Notes: generated from the sequence alone by a model not told the origin. A stretch of DNA of 64,000 nt from Agelas oroides (GCA_949130485.1 OX422185.1:7975127-8039126), one strand, 5' to 3'. Counted from the first letter of the stretch, positions 32,016 through 43,494 are shown. Made by a program: numbers and translations.

Positions 32016-32434
32016 TGGCTGATTATACTAAGGTATGTTCTCTGCCAGTTGCAGAAGATGTACAGAAGTTTGCTGTGAGAGTTTGTTTAAAATCATGGAA
32101 CTCAAATTATGAGTCTCTTCTCAGCTACTGCCGCGTAACCACCTTATCCAACAGAAGAAAAGTCCTAAAGCTCTGTTTATTGTTTAACATCATAACTGGC
32201 AGGGTTGTTTACCCAAACAAACCTTTTGAAAGGGCAATTGCCCACTATCCCAATCGTCATGCTAACGCCACCCAGCTGTCAGTAACGTTTGCAAGAACAA
32301 ACAATTTTAAAACTCTTACTTTCCCTAGACCACTGCTCTATGGAACTCTCTAAATTTTGACACCAGCTGCATCAGCTCATTGACATCGTTCAAACATGCA
32401 CTTTTCAAAGAGTTTGAATCGCCTGACTCTTGAC
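32016..32434 (+). pseudogene. LINE RT C-terminal end, back on the + strand
   Basis: Reads QKFAVRVCLKSWNSNYESLL, then LSNRRKVLKLCLLF, and after a frameshift ALWNSLNFDTS to FESPDS and stop: the usual C-terminus of CR1-type LINEs. Its natural upstream partner (ending IIQVHQK) is the inverted segment that ends near 31083. Confidence 0.6.
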
Positions 32435-32725
32435 TCTTGTATTGTTAAGTAATTGTCTGTGTTTATACATATTCATATTGACATATTTATATCAGAGAGT
32501 CGGTAGACTCTCTATGTAGGGATGGCACCGACACGCAATATATGCAATACTTAAGCAAAAGCCGTATAACTTCACCACAAACACGCAAAAAGTTTATTTA
32601 AGCATCCAGGCTTCCTCTTTGAGTGCCTTTGTGATCAGCAAGACTCATATAAGTGGCCAAAAGCCACGCGGAAGACAGCTAAACGCAAAAGTGTGCGATA
32701 GCAAAAGTGCCATTTTTCGTATTCT

Positions 32726-32826
<101 letters not shown>

Positions 32827-33359
32827 GTTACGACTTTTGTTCAAACAACAATAACTCAAAAACGGTTCAAGCACTCACCGTAATTTTAGCACGAAACTGA
32901 TGCTTATCACAGCGCAGAGCTCTACGACCACTCAGCGTCTTCATAGCTTCAAGTTCACCCTAGTCAACAAAAGCCATTCACAACACTGAGGCTGCTGTGC
33001 GTTGCTTAGGACGCCATTTTCTAATTTTGTACGCATGCGCACACGAAGTCTCGTTCCCAGACCAAAGACCACGGTCATTGGTCTGGAAGCGAGACTAGTA
33101 CACACGCGCGAAATCGCCAGCGGGCAGTACGCTTGGCTGTCACGGTCTTTTCCTCCCGCCGGCATTGGGCAAGGCTTATGAACACTACGTAGGTAAGGCG
33201 CTGCATTCAGCTGCCTACTTGTAGCTACACTAAAAATAGCCTTTGAACTGTAAAGCTAGGATGGTCAGTTGTCAGTAGGATAGTAGTTTCTGTGCTGCAG
33301 CTGGTCAGTCGTCATGTGATTGACAACTGAAATTGGTTTCACAAAGTTTGGTAGGAAGA

Positions 33360-33530
33360 GTGGTTTGCCCTTCATCAGGTTCTAGCTGGCTATATTACAC
33401 ATAGGCCTAATTGAGTGGTTGGCCCTTCATCAGGTTCTAGCTAGCTGTATTACGCATAGGCCTAATTGAGTGGTTGGCCTTCATCAGGTTCTAGCTGGCT
33501 ATATTACACATAGGCCTAATTATTTAATAC
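33360..33530. repeat. Three tandem copies of a 58-bp unit
   Basis: Units contain CCTTCATCAGGTTCTAGCTG and ACACATAGGCCTAATT, at about 33366, 33426 and 33479. Copy B at about 42225-42270 has a single unit, so this is a local expansion. Confidence 0.85.
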
Positions 33531-34964
33531 ATGCCTGGAACCACTACTAAACTGTCAATGCCGTTTCAAGTTCTGGTGTTGTGATTACACTTACGTGTAA
33601 CTGTAACTGAGATTAACATCAAAAAAGTACAGAAACAAGACTTAAAAAACATTAAAAATGTAAAAAGATGTAGGGATGGCATGCCAAAAAGTATGCAAAC
33701 AAGGTAGGGATAATGCATGAAAGCAAAGGTTAACATATTGGCAAAGCCCCATCCCTACATCTTTTTCACACTACAGTTGATGCAATGCTGCTAGATCATA
33801 TTAGCCTCGTCCCTGAGCCAACATGTGGGAGAAGGAATGTGGCCTGGGGACGAGGTTAAAACCATGCCATGTACTTTAACGACACTATCATAAGTCTGCA
33901 GTCTACTCCAACTCACTGCTTAAGTTGTTGAAGAGGTTCTGTATAACATAATGCTACCAAGAGGGTCATACTAGCCTCATTACCAGGCCATGTGGGAGGA
34001 GGAGGTGGCCTGAGAACGAGGCTACAGCCATGAACTGCCAGTAATAAAGGTTGTGAACTTGTGGTACATTTTAGGACGACCCCCATGCACTAACTGTAGT
34101 GTGAAAAAGATGTAGGGATGGGGCTTTTCCAATATGTTAACCTTTGCTTTCATGCATTATCCCTACCTTGTTTGCATACTTTTTGGCATGCCATCCCTAC
34201 ATCTTTTTACATTTTTAATGTTTTTTAAGTCTTGTATATATATATATATAACTATTATGTAGTGTTTTTATTGTCTCTGTACTGGGTCCAAGATTAATAT
34301 TGCTATTAGTCTCTTATGTATGTAGCTATCCTCTTGTGACCTTTGCTGTTGCATAAACCTGTTTCCATAAAAAAAAAATTTTAAAAATAAAAAAAGTTGT
34401 GCATACAGTTGAGCCATTCTCATGGCCGTAGCAAGCGGTCGGGCTAGTCGGGTTTTGGCCCGACCACTTTTTCGCTGACCAAACGTGCGCGTTGCGCACT
34501 TTGAATACACGCGAAGTCGTACGTGTAAGAACTGGTGAGCCGAGCCGTCTCGGAAACCGGTTGCCCATGTTGCAACATCGTGAAAATTTCACCGACAAAA
34601 AGGTAGGCTAAGGCGTTGCGTTAGGATTTTCAGCGATTTCTGTTTACTCTATGGCCATTCCTTACTGCGACGAAACCCGTGCGCGCAGCCCCGTACCCCA
34701 GGCGCCATCCAGCTTTCCGTCGTTTGCAGCACGTACTGCCAGTGACGGAAAGGCAAAGCTGGGCGGGAGCCTAGAAACAAGAATACCCATTCAGTGCTCG
34801 ATGTGAATCAGAATCCTGCTTTCCTGTGATTACAGCTAAGAAACGATGTCCGAGCAAATTTTTGCTGCGGGGGCATGCCTTCCATATGTAGCTACTACGT
34901 GCACTAAGTTTCGCACAATCTGCGATCACAACCTCACAGAGAGTACGTATAGCAACTATTGAAA

Positions 34965-35654
34965 GGGTATTAGTAAAACCCGGAACGGAACGGAACGCCC
35001 GGGAAAATTTTACGCACGGTCTTGTGACTGTGTTCCAACTGTGTGTAGCACTCATACTGTGCCCTATAAGTTACAAAAATCGTCGATGGGTAGTCAGGAA
35101 AGTTGTTTGTAAAGAAACTTAATGACTGCATCCTGGGCAGGAAGTCAAGTGTGAGGCAATGCAGACGCGCGCCGGTAGCTAAACGCATAAGTCGACTAAC
35201 TTGCTAAACTGTTCTCTTGCTACTTGCTTTGCTGCTGGAGTCCACAGTAAATTACAACTGCTCGAGGTAAGCTTTAATGTTTTTTAAAATAAGCCTTCGT
35301 ATCCGCTAATATATGCCTACCGTTTCTGCTCCAAGTCGAGCGTCTGTTAATCTACAGCTCCGTGGTGCAGTGTTCAGCACCGAGCTTACCCTCAATATGA
35401 TTACTATCGTTTTAGACAGGAATGCCAGCAACTATGCCCCTCTAGGGAAAATGCCGCTACGTCAAAAGCGCGACGCTACGGCACAAACGAGCTACTGGAG
35501 AGGGGCATACGGTATACTGCGTGCAGCGCTAGAGTCCAGAATCAAACACAACACCTCGGAGAGTGCTTTTGTGGTACTAAAAAGCAGAAAAGAAAGCAGG
35601 GTCGTACCTTGCTCTTAGCTACGTTCCGTTCCGTTCTGGGTTTTACTAATACCC
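34965..35654. mobile_element. MULE-like TIR element with 9-bp target duplication
   Basis: The ends GGGTATTAGTAAAACCCGG and its inverted match (CGTTCTGGGTTTTACTAATACCC, right side) form terminal repeats of about 32 bp with one mismatch. The insertion is flanked by ACTATTGAA at 34955-34963 and 35655-35663. The empty site exists in the related repeat near 49515-49530 (single TCAATAGTTGC on the + strand). A 9-bp duplication with simple terminal repeats is typical of Mutator-like elements. About 690 bp, no transposase. Confidence 0.75.
35313..35618 (+). CDS. Unassigned ORF inside the MULE-like element
   Basis: A 101-residue open frame beginning MPTVSAPSRASVNLQLRG and ending RVVPCS, with balanced composition. 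About 50 bases upstream is a donor-like sequence (CTCGAG|GTAAGC at 35261-35270). MULEs are known to pick up host gene fragments, so a captured exon is plausible, but the frame could also be fortuitous. No domain recognised. Confidence 0.3.
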   Translation: MPTVSAPSRASVNLQLRGAVFSTELTLNMITIVLDRNASNYAPLGKMPLRQKRDATAQTSYWRGAYGILRAALESRIKHNTSESAFVVLKSRKESRVVPCS

Positions 35655-35823
35655 ACTATTGAAATTCTGTTTTGTTAAGAATTTCAAACATAATGAGATT
35701 TGGGGCCTAAAAATGGCCTCAGAAACGATCTCCTAGCGTCTAATTTAACAAATTTACCTTGGGGGGGGGGTGCAACGAGCGTGAGGCGCATAAGGCTCAG
35801 ATGTTTAACATGCTCCAGACCTG

Positions 35824-36278
35824 CACTGTAAAAACATTTGGGTTACTTCAACCATATTATGGTCATCTCAGTTGCATGCCTGTTGTGTACGTGACACTTT
35901 ACAAACTTCAAGGGATGCTTCCAATTTGATTGAAAGCTTTAAGTGTAGTTGAGACGCTTCTCCTTTTTGTTAACTTGGATCTTCTTGCAGAAAGCCTAGC
36001 TATTTGGCTACATTCCTGGATAACTATGCAACCAAGGAACTCCTCCAGGGGCGGATGTGTAGGATCTAAGAAACACCAAACCTTACCAGAAATGCTGATT
36101 TATAGGCTTTCTGCAAGAAGATCCTAATCTAACAAAAGGGAGAAGCTTCTCAACTACACTTTGATTCAAATTGTAAGCATCTCTTGATGACGTTCATAGC
36201 TAATGTTTCACTTACACAGCAGGCATGCAACTGAGATGACCAAAATATGGTTGAAGTAACCCAAATGTTTTCACAGTG
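35824..36278. mobile_element. MITE with CACTGTAAAAA ends inside the SINE tail
   Basis: A 455-bp fold-back: CACTGTAAAAACATTTGGG is mirrored by CCCAAATGTTTTCACAGTG. Arms are complementary further in (GGATCTTCTTGCAGAAAGCC / GGCTTTCTGCAAGAAGATCC). Compared with the intact tail at 36575-36600 (GACCTGACAGTC), it inserted at CCTG|ACAG with only TG duplicated. Same terminal family as 14974-15235. Confidence 0.7.
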
Positions 36279-36362
36279 TGACAGTCAGACCTTAGCCTAA
36301 GTCAAAGTCAGAGAACAAGGTGTGAAATAAAGACGAGAAAATAAAGAGGGCAAAAAATGACA

Positions 36363-36439
36363 GTGACTCAGGGAGGGCCTCGAACCCGCAACCTGCCAAA
36401 TGGCCTGCCATGCTCTAACCAACTGAGCTACCGAGTCAC
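36363..36439 (-). ncRNA. tRNA-like head with intact Pol III A and B boxes
   Basis: The acceptor stem GTGACTC/GAGTCAC is perfect. The D arm contains the A box TAGCTCAGTTGG and the T arm holds the B box GGTTCGAGGCC, both matching the consensus. The anticodon stem has a central mismatch and position 33 is not T, so it is unlikely to be a working tRNA. It looks like an internal promoter for SINE transcription. Confidence 0.6.
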
Positions 36440-36854
36440 CCAGCAACTCAGTGGCTGAGTTCAAGTACTTAAGGCTGAGCTGCCAGGGATCCAGCCGAAG
36501 CAGATACCAAGCTGGCATGTTCGATGCATGGGGAGGGTGTGGCGAGCACGAAGCGCAAGGCGCATAAGGCTCAGATGTATGCTCCAGACCTGACAGTCAG
36601 ACCTTAGCCTAAGTCAAAGTCAGAGAAAAAGGTGTGAAATAAAGACGAGAAAATAAAGAGGATGCATATGGTTGGCTTTCTGACAAGTGTTTATGCTAGT
36701 CCTTTGAAGCTAGATGGGATATGAGGGGGTTGATGGATGGTAATTGTGTTTGGGATTCCTTTAATTATACTACCCACTTGTTTATTGGACCCTGAAACTG
36801 CAGTAACTATGCACTTGTGGTCATTTTAACTTTTGCAGTGATATATATAATTAT

Positions 36855-36945
36855 AATGAACATCTGCAGGTAGTAACAGCTGAACATTTGCAGGTAGCAT
36901 AATCAATGAACATCTGCAGGTATTTACTGAGCATCTGTGAAAAAC
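36855..36945. repeat. Short tandem array, AACATCTGCAGGTA units
   Basis: Four imperfect copies of GAACATYTGCAGGTA spaced 20-30 bp apart. No function is evident. Confidence 0.6.
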
Positions 36946-37700
36946 TCTTCCTTATGCCAAGATGCTTGATCTTTTGAAGTGCGGTGTAAATGTTCCATAC
37001 AAATGTTCTTAACATAGCATACCCAGCAGTACAAACGTTTAGAAACACAGACATCAAAGATTCAAAATTTCCCTCATACCACGAAGAATTCCTCAAAGGT
37101 TGGCATCATGTACATAGAGGCAGAAGCTACATACCTTACAGCGCCTGTCCAGAAGAAGGTTATTTTTACATCTAAGTCTTCTATTTAATATTGTTAAAGG
37201 AGTGTACAGTCTGCCACATAACGCACCTATCAAAATAAGAGAGTATTATCACTTCTCCCGATCTCACAGTCTCACCCTGAAAGTTCCATATGCTAAGACC
37301 ACTGGATTTTACTACTCATTCTTTTGTGACACTCTTCACCATTGGAGTGCATTTCCACATTATATCATAAAAAAAAAAAACAGAGCAGGGGGCATGCAAA
37401 GAAGTGTTTAATCATGTTAAAATAAAACTGGAGGCTTGAAATGTGTGAACCACATGACCAGTTCAATGAAATTACTAGCTATAAACTATGCATGCCGTAT
37501 GTGTGGGGAGGAGATATGAGTGTGGAAATGCACATGCCAGAGAATTCAGCGATCGCTCACCAGCACTTCAAGATCAGATGTACCCTAACTTCCTAGTAGG
37601 TGTTAGTGTTGTGAGGAGTATGAAGATCATAGAGGAGGGATAGACGGTGGACGAGGGTGAATGGTGTGGAGGAAGAGTGTGGGAAGTTGTCATGTAGTTC
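36946..37700. other. Non-coding stretch
   Basis: Small open frames on the + strand (36990-37411) could be remnants of a retroelement C-terminus: phrases such as HNAPIKIREYYHFSR and DTLHHWSAFPHYI resemble the end of a LINE-type ORF. This is not firm enough to call. An A-run lies at 37369-37380. Confidence 0.3.
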
Positions 37701-37704
37701 ACAC

Positions 37705-38296
37705 TAGCCTGGTACCCGGCGCGGAGAAAAGAGCGCCTGGTACACACTGATGCGCTTCCAGTTAATTAAAAATGGTGTTGCTCACGTTTATGACGTTTAC
37801 ACTGTTTAGGGGCGTGTGCTCTGATGAAATTTAAGTCCCGACGTGGCCCAGCTAGTGAAAATGGCATCGGTGTGCCGCCTTTGCGGATCCTCTATGGCTT
37901 ATAGCCACCATAGAGTAACATTGTTTGGTAAAAAAGCTAGCCAGGAAAAACTAGCATCAAGGACAAGCGCTCTGTTGGATATATAACGTTGAACGATGAC
38001 GCAGACAGTTTACCGAATCTCATGTGTGCGAAGTGCATGCGGCGAGTTTAAAGTTTTGAGAACCATACTTGAGGCCGCAAGTCGCTGAAGGGCATGAGAA
38101 ATCGCTTGCTGAAAATTCGAACTTTCATTACACGCGATTATACTATCCTGACAAGTAATATGAACTCTGACGTCAGATGACACGGAACAATCAGAAAATA
38201 GCCCGGAGTCCCCACATCTTGGGGAGATTAAACGCATGCGCAAACAGTGTATATGAGGCGCTCCTCCGTTTTTCGCGCACGCCGGGGACGAGGCTA
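37705..38296. mobile_element. TIR element carrying a gene fragment
   Basis: Left end TAGCCTGGTACCCGGCGCG and right end CGCCGGGGACGAGGCTA are inverted, with inner GAGAAAAGAGCGCCT against AGGCGCTCCTCCGTTTTTC. These are variants of the TAGCCTCGTTCCCAG family ends seen at 33805, 41660 and 63669. The interior holds a zinc-binding protein fragment (37861-38045). Confidence 0.55.
37861..38045 (+). pseudogene. ZAD-like zinc-binding N-terminal fragment
   Basis: Starts MASVCRLCGSS (C-x2-C), continues HHRVTLFGKKASQEKLASR, and after a stop/frameshift near 37980 reads NDDADSLPNLMCAKCMRRV (C-x2-C) to a stop. Two C-x2-C pairs about 45 residues apart at the very N-terminus is the ZAD or ZAD-like pattern. 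One frameshift and an early stop break it. The Kozak-like context (GAAAATGGC) and CpG-rich upstream bases suggest a captured first exon with its promoter. Confidence 0.45.
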
Positions 38297-38439
38297 GGTT
38301 CACACATGTCAAGTCTCCAGCTTTTCTTTCGAGGAGAAGCAAGGTATTGGCAGTGACCATCAGCAGGGAGAGAAGGGTATTCTGTTCTGGAAAATCAACA
38401 ATACAGACACTTTTAAAAACTAGCTACAAATGACTGGCT

Positions 38440-39420
38440 GCAAATGATAGAGTCTGGTATAGAAGCAGCTGCTGTGTTTTTTTTTTTTGCCTTCACCAAA
38501 GCATTTGACTCAGTGCCCTACAAAGCTTTGATTGAAAAACTGCAAGCCATTGGCCTAGATGTCTATATATGTACCTTGTGCAATGGATTACTGACTATCT
38601 CACCAACCATATATATATGCAGGATGTTGTAGTGAATGGTGTATCTTCAAAGCCTCTCTGTGTCATTTCCAGTGTGCCCCAGGGGTCTGTCCTGGGGCCC
38701 CTTCTTTTCCTCATTTGCATCAATGGAATTGCTGAGCTACCATTATCACCTGAGAGCAAACTGGTTATGTATGCTGACGATATTCTGTTATACAGGCATA
38801 TTAGGCAAGCTTCTGACTATGTATCAACTTTTGCAGCAGGATATTGAAGCACTTGAACAATGGGCTGACAATAACTATCTGGCATTTTATCCTTTGAAAT
38901 CCAAAGCAATGGTATTTTCAAGAAAAAGACATCCTGTTCCAGCCCTTCCTAAATGGGTCTAGGCTGGAAGTTGCTGACAGTGTTAAGTACCTGGGCATCA
39001 TTACCCCTTCTGACTTCTCCTGGACTAAGCATATAAACATCATCAGCTCCAAAGCCTGAAAGCTCGTTGGGCTGCTGTTCCAGCAGTTCTATGGATGCAT
39101 GTGCAGACATGACATCATTCATAAGCTGTGCATTGCTATTGTAAGGCCTCAATTGGAATATGCCAACCAGGTTTGGGATTCACATCCATTATATTGGGTT
39201 ATATTAGTTATATTAATTAATTATTTACGCGGGTCCTTTAAGTTGCATCTTGGGGTGTAACTTCAACAATGTGAATCAATTGTCCATTGCTCCCATTGCT
39301 AATCTTTCCAGAGTACCACCTTTTCAATCCAGACACGTACATGATCTCTTATTTGTTCGTCCAATTGCTCGCACTAAATACAGTTTCCTAGCGAGGTTTC
39401 AAAAGTCACTTGACACTTAA
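38440..39420 (+). pseudogene. Second LINE reverse transcriptase fragment
   Basis: Reads FTKAFDSVPYKAL (motif A), SSVPQGSVLGPLLF (motif B), LVMYADDILLY (motif C), EQWADNNYLAF, YLGIITPSDFSW and RPQLEYANQVWDSH across several frameshifts, one beside a 12-T run at 38477. At about 39190-39262 it is interrupted by a right-end piece of the 17497-18043 element. The following frame (39265-39420, FVRPIARTKYSFLARFQ) may be the RT tail, though it overlaps the repeat beginning at 39398. Confidence 0.6.
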
Positions 39421-40110
39421 CCCTTTCAAGTCTAACACGAATTGACTGAAAACAGCTTAGCGGCGCGTACTATTATAGCCTGGCTTTTATGTATCTCAGA
39501 TAGATATGTGGCTCTAGCACAACAGATTTGAATTAATTGGTACACCTTCGATTTTTCCGTCGGGAGCCCTAATATGCGCCCGAGTTAGCTTCTGGCTATT
39601 AGCTGCGCGTTTTTCAAGCTAGTGCATAGTTATTACAAGCCTCAGGAAGTCGATTGAAGCATAATTAGCCCGTGTATCCCATAGGGACTTTCCCCGGAAA
39701 TCGCGTTAGGCTGCCGATCGTGTTGAACTTAGCATCGTCACCGAACAGCTTGTATCACACGCGCAACTGGTTGTACAGATATTTTTTATAGCTAATCATC
39801 TAAACAACAAAGAAAACGTACCTTCGCTGGAAGTTTGGCCACTGATTTCCAGTCATTTCCAACGGATAGCGCGTACCCGAACTTCATCCGTTGCAGCTTA
39901 GTCGAACTTGACTGTCAACTCATATGGCTACTTCCTGAGTAAAGCAGGTTTGTTTTTGATTAAGCTAAGCCTAACTACCAACTTGTGAACTCAGCTACTT
40001 TACAAGATATGACGCTATGAATTATCATGATACAAAATCGCCTCTTTTTTTTATATCTTGTCTCCTGGCTATGAGGGGATTGATTTCTGCGCATGTGCCT
40101 CAGGGTATAG
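39398..40110. repeat. Dispersed repeat A, copy 2
   Basis: Inverted relative to 7935-8600. Its left 200 bp also match the reverse complement of 60420-60640 (CTTTCAAGTC, CTTCGATTTTTYCGT, GGGAGCCCT). No coding content. Confidence 0.55.
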
Positions 40111-40114
40111 GATA

Positions 40115-40615
40115 CACAGGCAGCCAACCTGATTACACATCTCACAACTCTGGCCATCAGTCAAAGACCAATCAGTCTTGAGTTAAGTTTTGATGCAAAA
40201 TTAAGGTGCACTGCAATCCACCACCAAGGTGAGGAAATGAGGCTCGTGAATGAATGACAACAGGTAGCTTTGTTGGAAAAGCATGGAACCCAACACCAAA
40301 AAGAAAGTATACACTAGCTATAGTCTCATGTCAGACCATTTCACATGTGCAAAGAGTGTATCAAGTGACATCACCCACCGGGCCATAGCTTAACCATGGA
40401 AAATGTAGTCCAAAGTGGTACTTCGATATGCCCACGCAACATGCCACAATGTATGTTTCCTATTTCCTTGCATACCCAACACTACACCTTGCCCTTGTAT
40501 AAACCACTTGTGGGTGTTTGTGACAATCAGTCATGCGGAACTCATGCCATCTACATAGTGCCTGTCACTGTGCTGTTCAGAATGGGTTTGATTGGAACAT
40601 GAACACATGAAGTCA
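40115..40615. repeat. Dispersed repeat B, copy 1
   Basis: Direct repeat of 46985-47470, sharing CGATTACACATCTCACAACTCTGGCCAT-type sequence, AGGAAATGAGGCTCGTGA and GGGTGTTTGTGACAATCAG. Diverged by scattered changes and small indels. Confidence 0.6.
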
Positions 40616-41455
40616 CTAGACGCAATGCACTCTAAAATAGGTTCTGCATGGGCTGTTTAGTAGGTTAAGAAGTGTGGCTAGAGGCAAAATTAGTGGGTAG
40701 TTTCTCTCTTTTATAGCACAGTCTCTCTCTTTCTTTGCAAATTGTCTAGATTGCAGAATGCTCCTCTACCTTGTAGGAGCTCCATTTCTTCCACTGTAGG
40801 AAGTTTTCCATCCAGAAGAGCATTTGCTGGTTGTAGAGCCCTCACTGTTGAAAGCTGCTAACAGAGTGGGGATGTGGTTACGGCAGAGCCTAAAATAAGG
40901 ATAGATTGTAATTGGGCAGTGATAAACACAGGTTTGACATATGACTCTGTGCATTGCTGCACTGCAGCACTGCAGATTATTATGACTCGGTGATATCATT
41001 TCCTGCATTGCACATCGCTCTGACATACCTGTGACATGTGGTATGACTCAAGATTTTAATCTCACTTGAATGAAATGGGCCTCGATAAACTTCTCACATT
41101 TTAGGCACTGGGAGAAGCGATTTGATTGGTTATAGTACAAATACCTGAATCTCTTGGAGCCTTAGATTTCCTTGGAAGCCATAAACACCTTGAATTTCAT
41201 GCATGTGTGTTTACTTAGGTTTCTGCGGGGGTCTAAATCCTGTAGACCTCTTAGTTTCATTGTAGACCCTATAATATACTCTCCACATCACCTTTGTAAC
41301 AGGTCGGTATAATTTTCAAGAAACTCACAAGAGGTTGTAGATTCTGTTCATCTACCACAGAAAGTTTTAAAGTAAACATCCTTTTTTACAGTGTAAAGAA
41401 TTCATACCTCAGTCCTGAAATGCTAATACTTGCTATGACCACAATACATAATATT
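40616..41455. other. Non-coding stretch, nothing recognised
   Basis: Short open frames only (for example 40766-41026 minus). No repeat partner or domain was found. Confidence 0.3.
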
Positions 41456-41459
41456 AAAG

Positions 41460-43030
41460 ACTTAAAAAACATTAAAAATGTAAAAAGATGTAGGGATGGC
41501 ATGCCAAAAAGTATGCAAACAAGGTAGGGATAATGCATGAAAGCAAAGGTCAACATATTGGCAAAGCCCCATCCCTACATCTTTTTCACACTGCAGTTAG
41601 ACAGTGCATGGGGGTCTTCCTAAAATGTACCACAAGTACACCCCAACTTTTCATGGCTATAGCCTTGTTCTCAGGCCACTTCCTAGCTCCTCCCACATGG
41701 ACTGGGAACGAGGCTAGTATGATCCAGCATTATGTCTCGTAGCTGTCGTAGGTACCTATCAGATAGCTACTAAGTAGCTTTATTGCCATCATACTACTTG
41801 TAGTGACAGTGGCACCCTTTCTGATACAACCTTGACACTGAGCTTGAGTGGGCTGCAGACTAGTCATAGTAATCAGTGTGTAAACTCAGGTACTCATGCT
41901 AACTGCATGATGGGTACAGATTCAGCTCTCAAGCACGCTGTCTAACTGCAGTGTGAAAAAGAAGTAGGGATGGGGCTTTGCCAATATGTTGACCTTTGCT
42001 TTCATGCATTATCCCTACCTTGTTTGCATACTTTTTGGCATACCATCCCTACATCTTCTTACATTTTTAATGTTTTTTAAGTCTTGTTTCTGTACTTTTT
42101 TGAATTTAATCTCAGTTACAGTTAGACCTAAGCCTAAGAAGAATATTTCAAGTGTAACCACAACACCAGAACTTGAAACGGCATTGACAGTTTAGTAGTA
42201 GTTCCAGGCATGTAATAATAATGTGTAATATAGCCAGCTAGAACCTGATGAAGGGCCAACCGCTCTCCCTACCAAACTTTGTGAAACCAATTTCATGATT
42301 CAGTTGTCATGACGACTGACCGGCTGCAGCACAGAAAACTATCATACTGACAACTGACCATCCTAGTGGCTATTTTTAGTGTAGCTACAAGTAGGTAGCG
42401 CCTTACCTACGTGGTGTTCATAAGCCTTGCCCAATGCCGCGGGGGGAAAAGTCCGTGCTAGCCATGCGTACTGCCTGCTGGCCATTTCGCCTGTGTGCTA
42501 GTCTCGCTTCCAGACCAATGACCGTGGTCTTTGGTCTGGGAACGAGACTTCGTATGCGCATGCGTACAAAATTATAAAATGGCGTCCTAAGCAACGGACA
42601 GCAGCCTCAGAGTGTTGTGAATGGCTTTTGTTGACCAGGGTGAACTTGAAGCTATGAAGACGCTGAGTGGTTGGGAAGCTGCGCGCTGTGATGAGCATCC
42701 GTTTCGTGCTAAAATCAAGGTGAGTACTTGAGCCGTTTTCGAGTTATTGTAATTTACAAAGTGGTCGGAACAAAGAAAGAAAGAAAGAAAGAAGAATACG
42801 AAAAATGGCACTTTTGCTAGCACACACTTTTGTGTTTAGCTGTCTTCCACGTGGCTTTTGGCCACCTGTATGAGTCTTGCTGATCACAAAGGCACTCAAA
42901 GAGGAAGCCTGGGCGCTTAAATAAGCTTTTAGCGCGTTTGTGGTGAAGTTATACGGCTTTTGCTTAAGTATTGCATATATTGCGCGTCGGCGCCATCCCT
43001 ACATAGAGAGTCTACCGACTCTCTGATAGA
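41460..43030. mobile_element. Large TIR element, copy B (inverted relative to copy A)
   Basis: Read on the minus strand from 43030, it follows copy A: AGAGAGTCGGTAGACTCTC, TGTAGGGATGGCGCCGACG, the CTTAAGCAAAAGCC stretch, a short TTTC tract, the CTCGTTCCCAG hairpin, one 58-bp unit, and inverted MITE arms at 41941-42070 and 41480-41585. The interval between copies A and B is 7.2 kb. Confidence 0.65.
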
Positions 43031-43145
43031 GAGGTCTACAGGAGTTGTGTGTCGAGTGGGGGAGCACCAACACCGCTGGCACATCGATGTTCAAAATTTC
43101 ACACATACATAAAGTGTGAAGTTAAAACATAGAGGGAGATGGGGA

Positions 43146-43255
43146 TATGGGGCATTTATGGCTTAAATGGGTGGGGCATTTATGACTTAAATGGGTGTGG
43201 CATTTATGACTTAAATGGGTGGGGGCATTTATGGCTCAAATGAATGGGGCGGTTA
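43146..43255. repeat. Minisatellite, about 25-bp unit, four copies
   Basis: Unit GGGGCATTTATGRCTTAAATGG with small changes, at about 43148, 43173, 43198 and 43223. A local tandem array. Confidence 0.85.
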
Positions 43256-43494
43256 GTTACTGTTTTTGGGAGATATGCTCAAAAAAAGAAGAAAAAATAA
43301 GTACTAGTCTTCAGGGGAGTACCCTTTCCGGTCCTCGCATGACCACGGGTTTCGGTCCCTTTGAACTCCCGACCCGTATCAATCTAAATCCCATAGGCCC
43401 CAAGAGCTTCACTGTTTCATTGTATAAGGTAATATGTTCGTACTGTTTCTCTCCTAATCAATAAAATGCCTAGCAATGGCTACAGTTTGAATTC

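Larger units (their letters stand above)
34560..35765. repeat. Dispersed repeat D, copy 1, split by a MULE-like insertion
   Basis: 34560-34963 plus 35655-35765 together match the reverse complement of 49425-49945 (for instance CTTACTGCGACGAAA, GGCATGCCTTCCATATGTAG, TTTGGGGCCTAAAAATGGCC). The two halves are separated exactly by the element at 34965-35654. A hairpin of CCAGCTTTCCGTC/GACGGAAA type lies at 34708-34770. Confidence 0.65.
35766..36660 (-). mobile_element. tRNA-derived SINE with tail duplicated and split by a MITE
   Basis: Read on the minus strand: tRNA-like head (36439-36363), then a tail (36350 down to about 35771) containing CTCTTTATTTTCTCGTC, TTGACTTAGGCTAAGGTC, CAGGTCTGGAGCAT and GAGCCTTATGCGCC. 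A second, headless copy of the tail lies at 36540-36660. The tail of the first copy is interrupted by the MITE at 35824-36278; the second tail keeps the uninterrupted site. Confidence 0.6.

Noticed and set aside
36855-36945. CRISPR-like array
   Set aside because: Short imperfect repeats with irregular spacing in a metazoan sequence. No Cas genes and no conserved repeat length.
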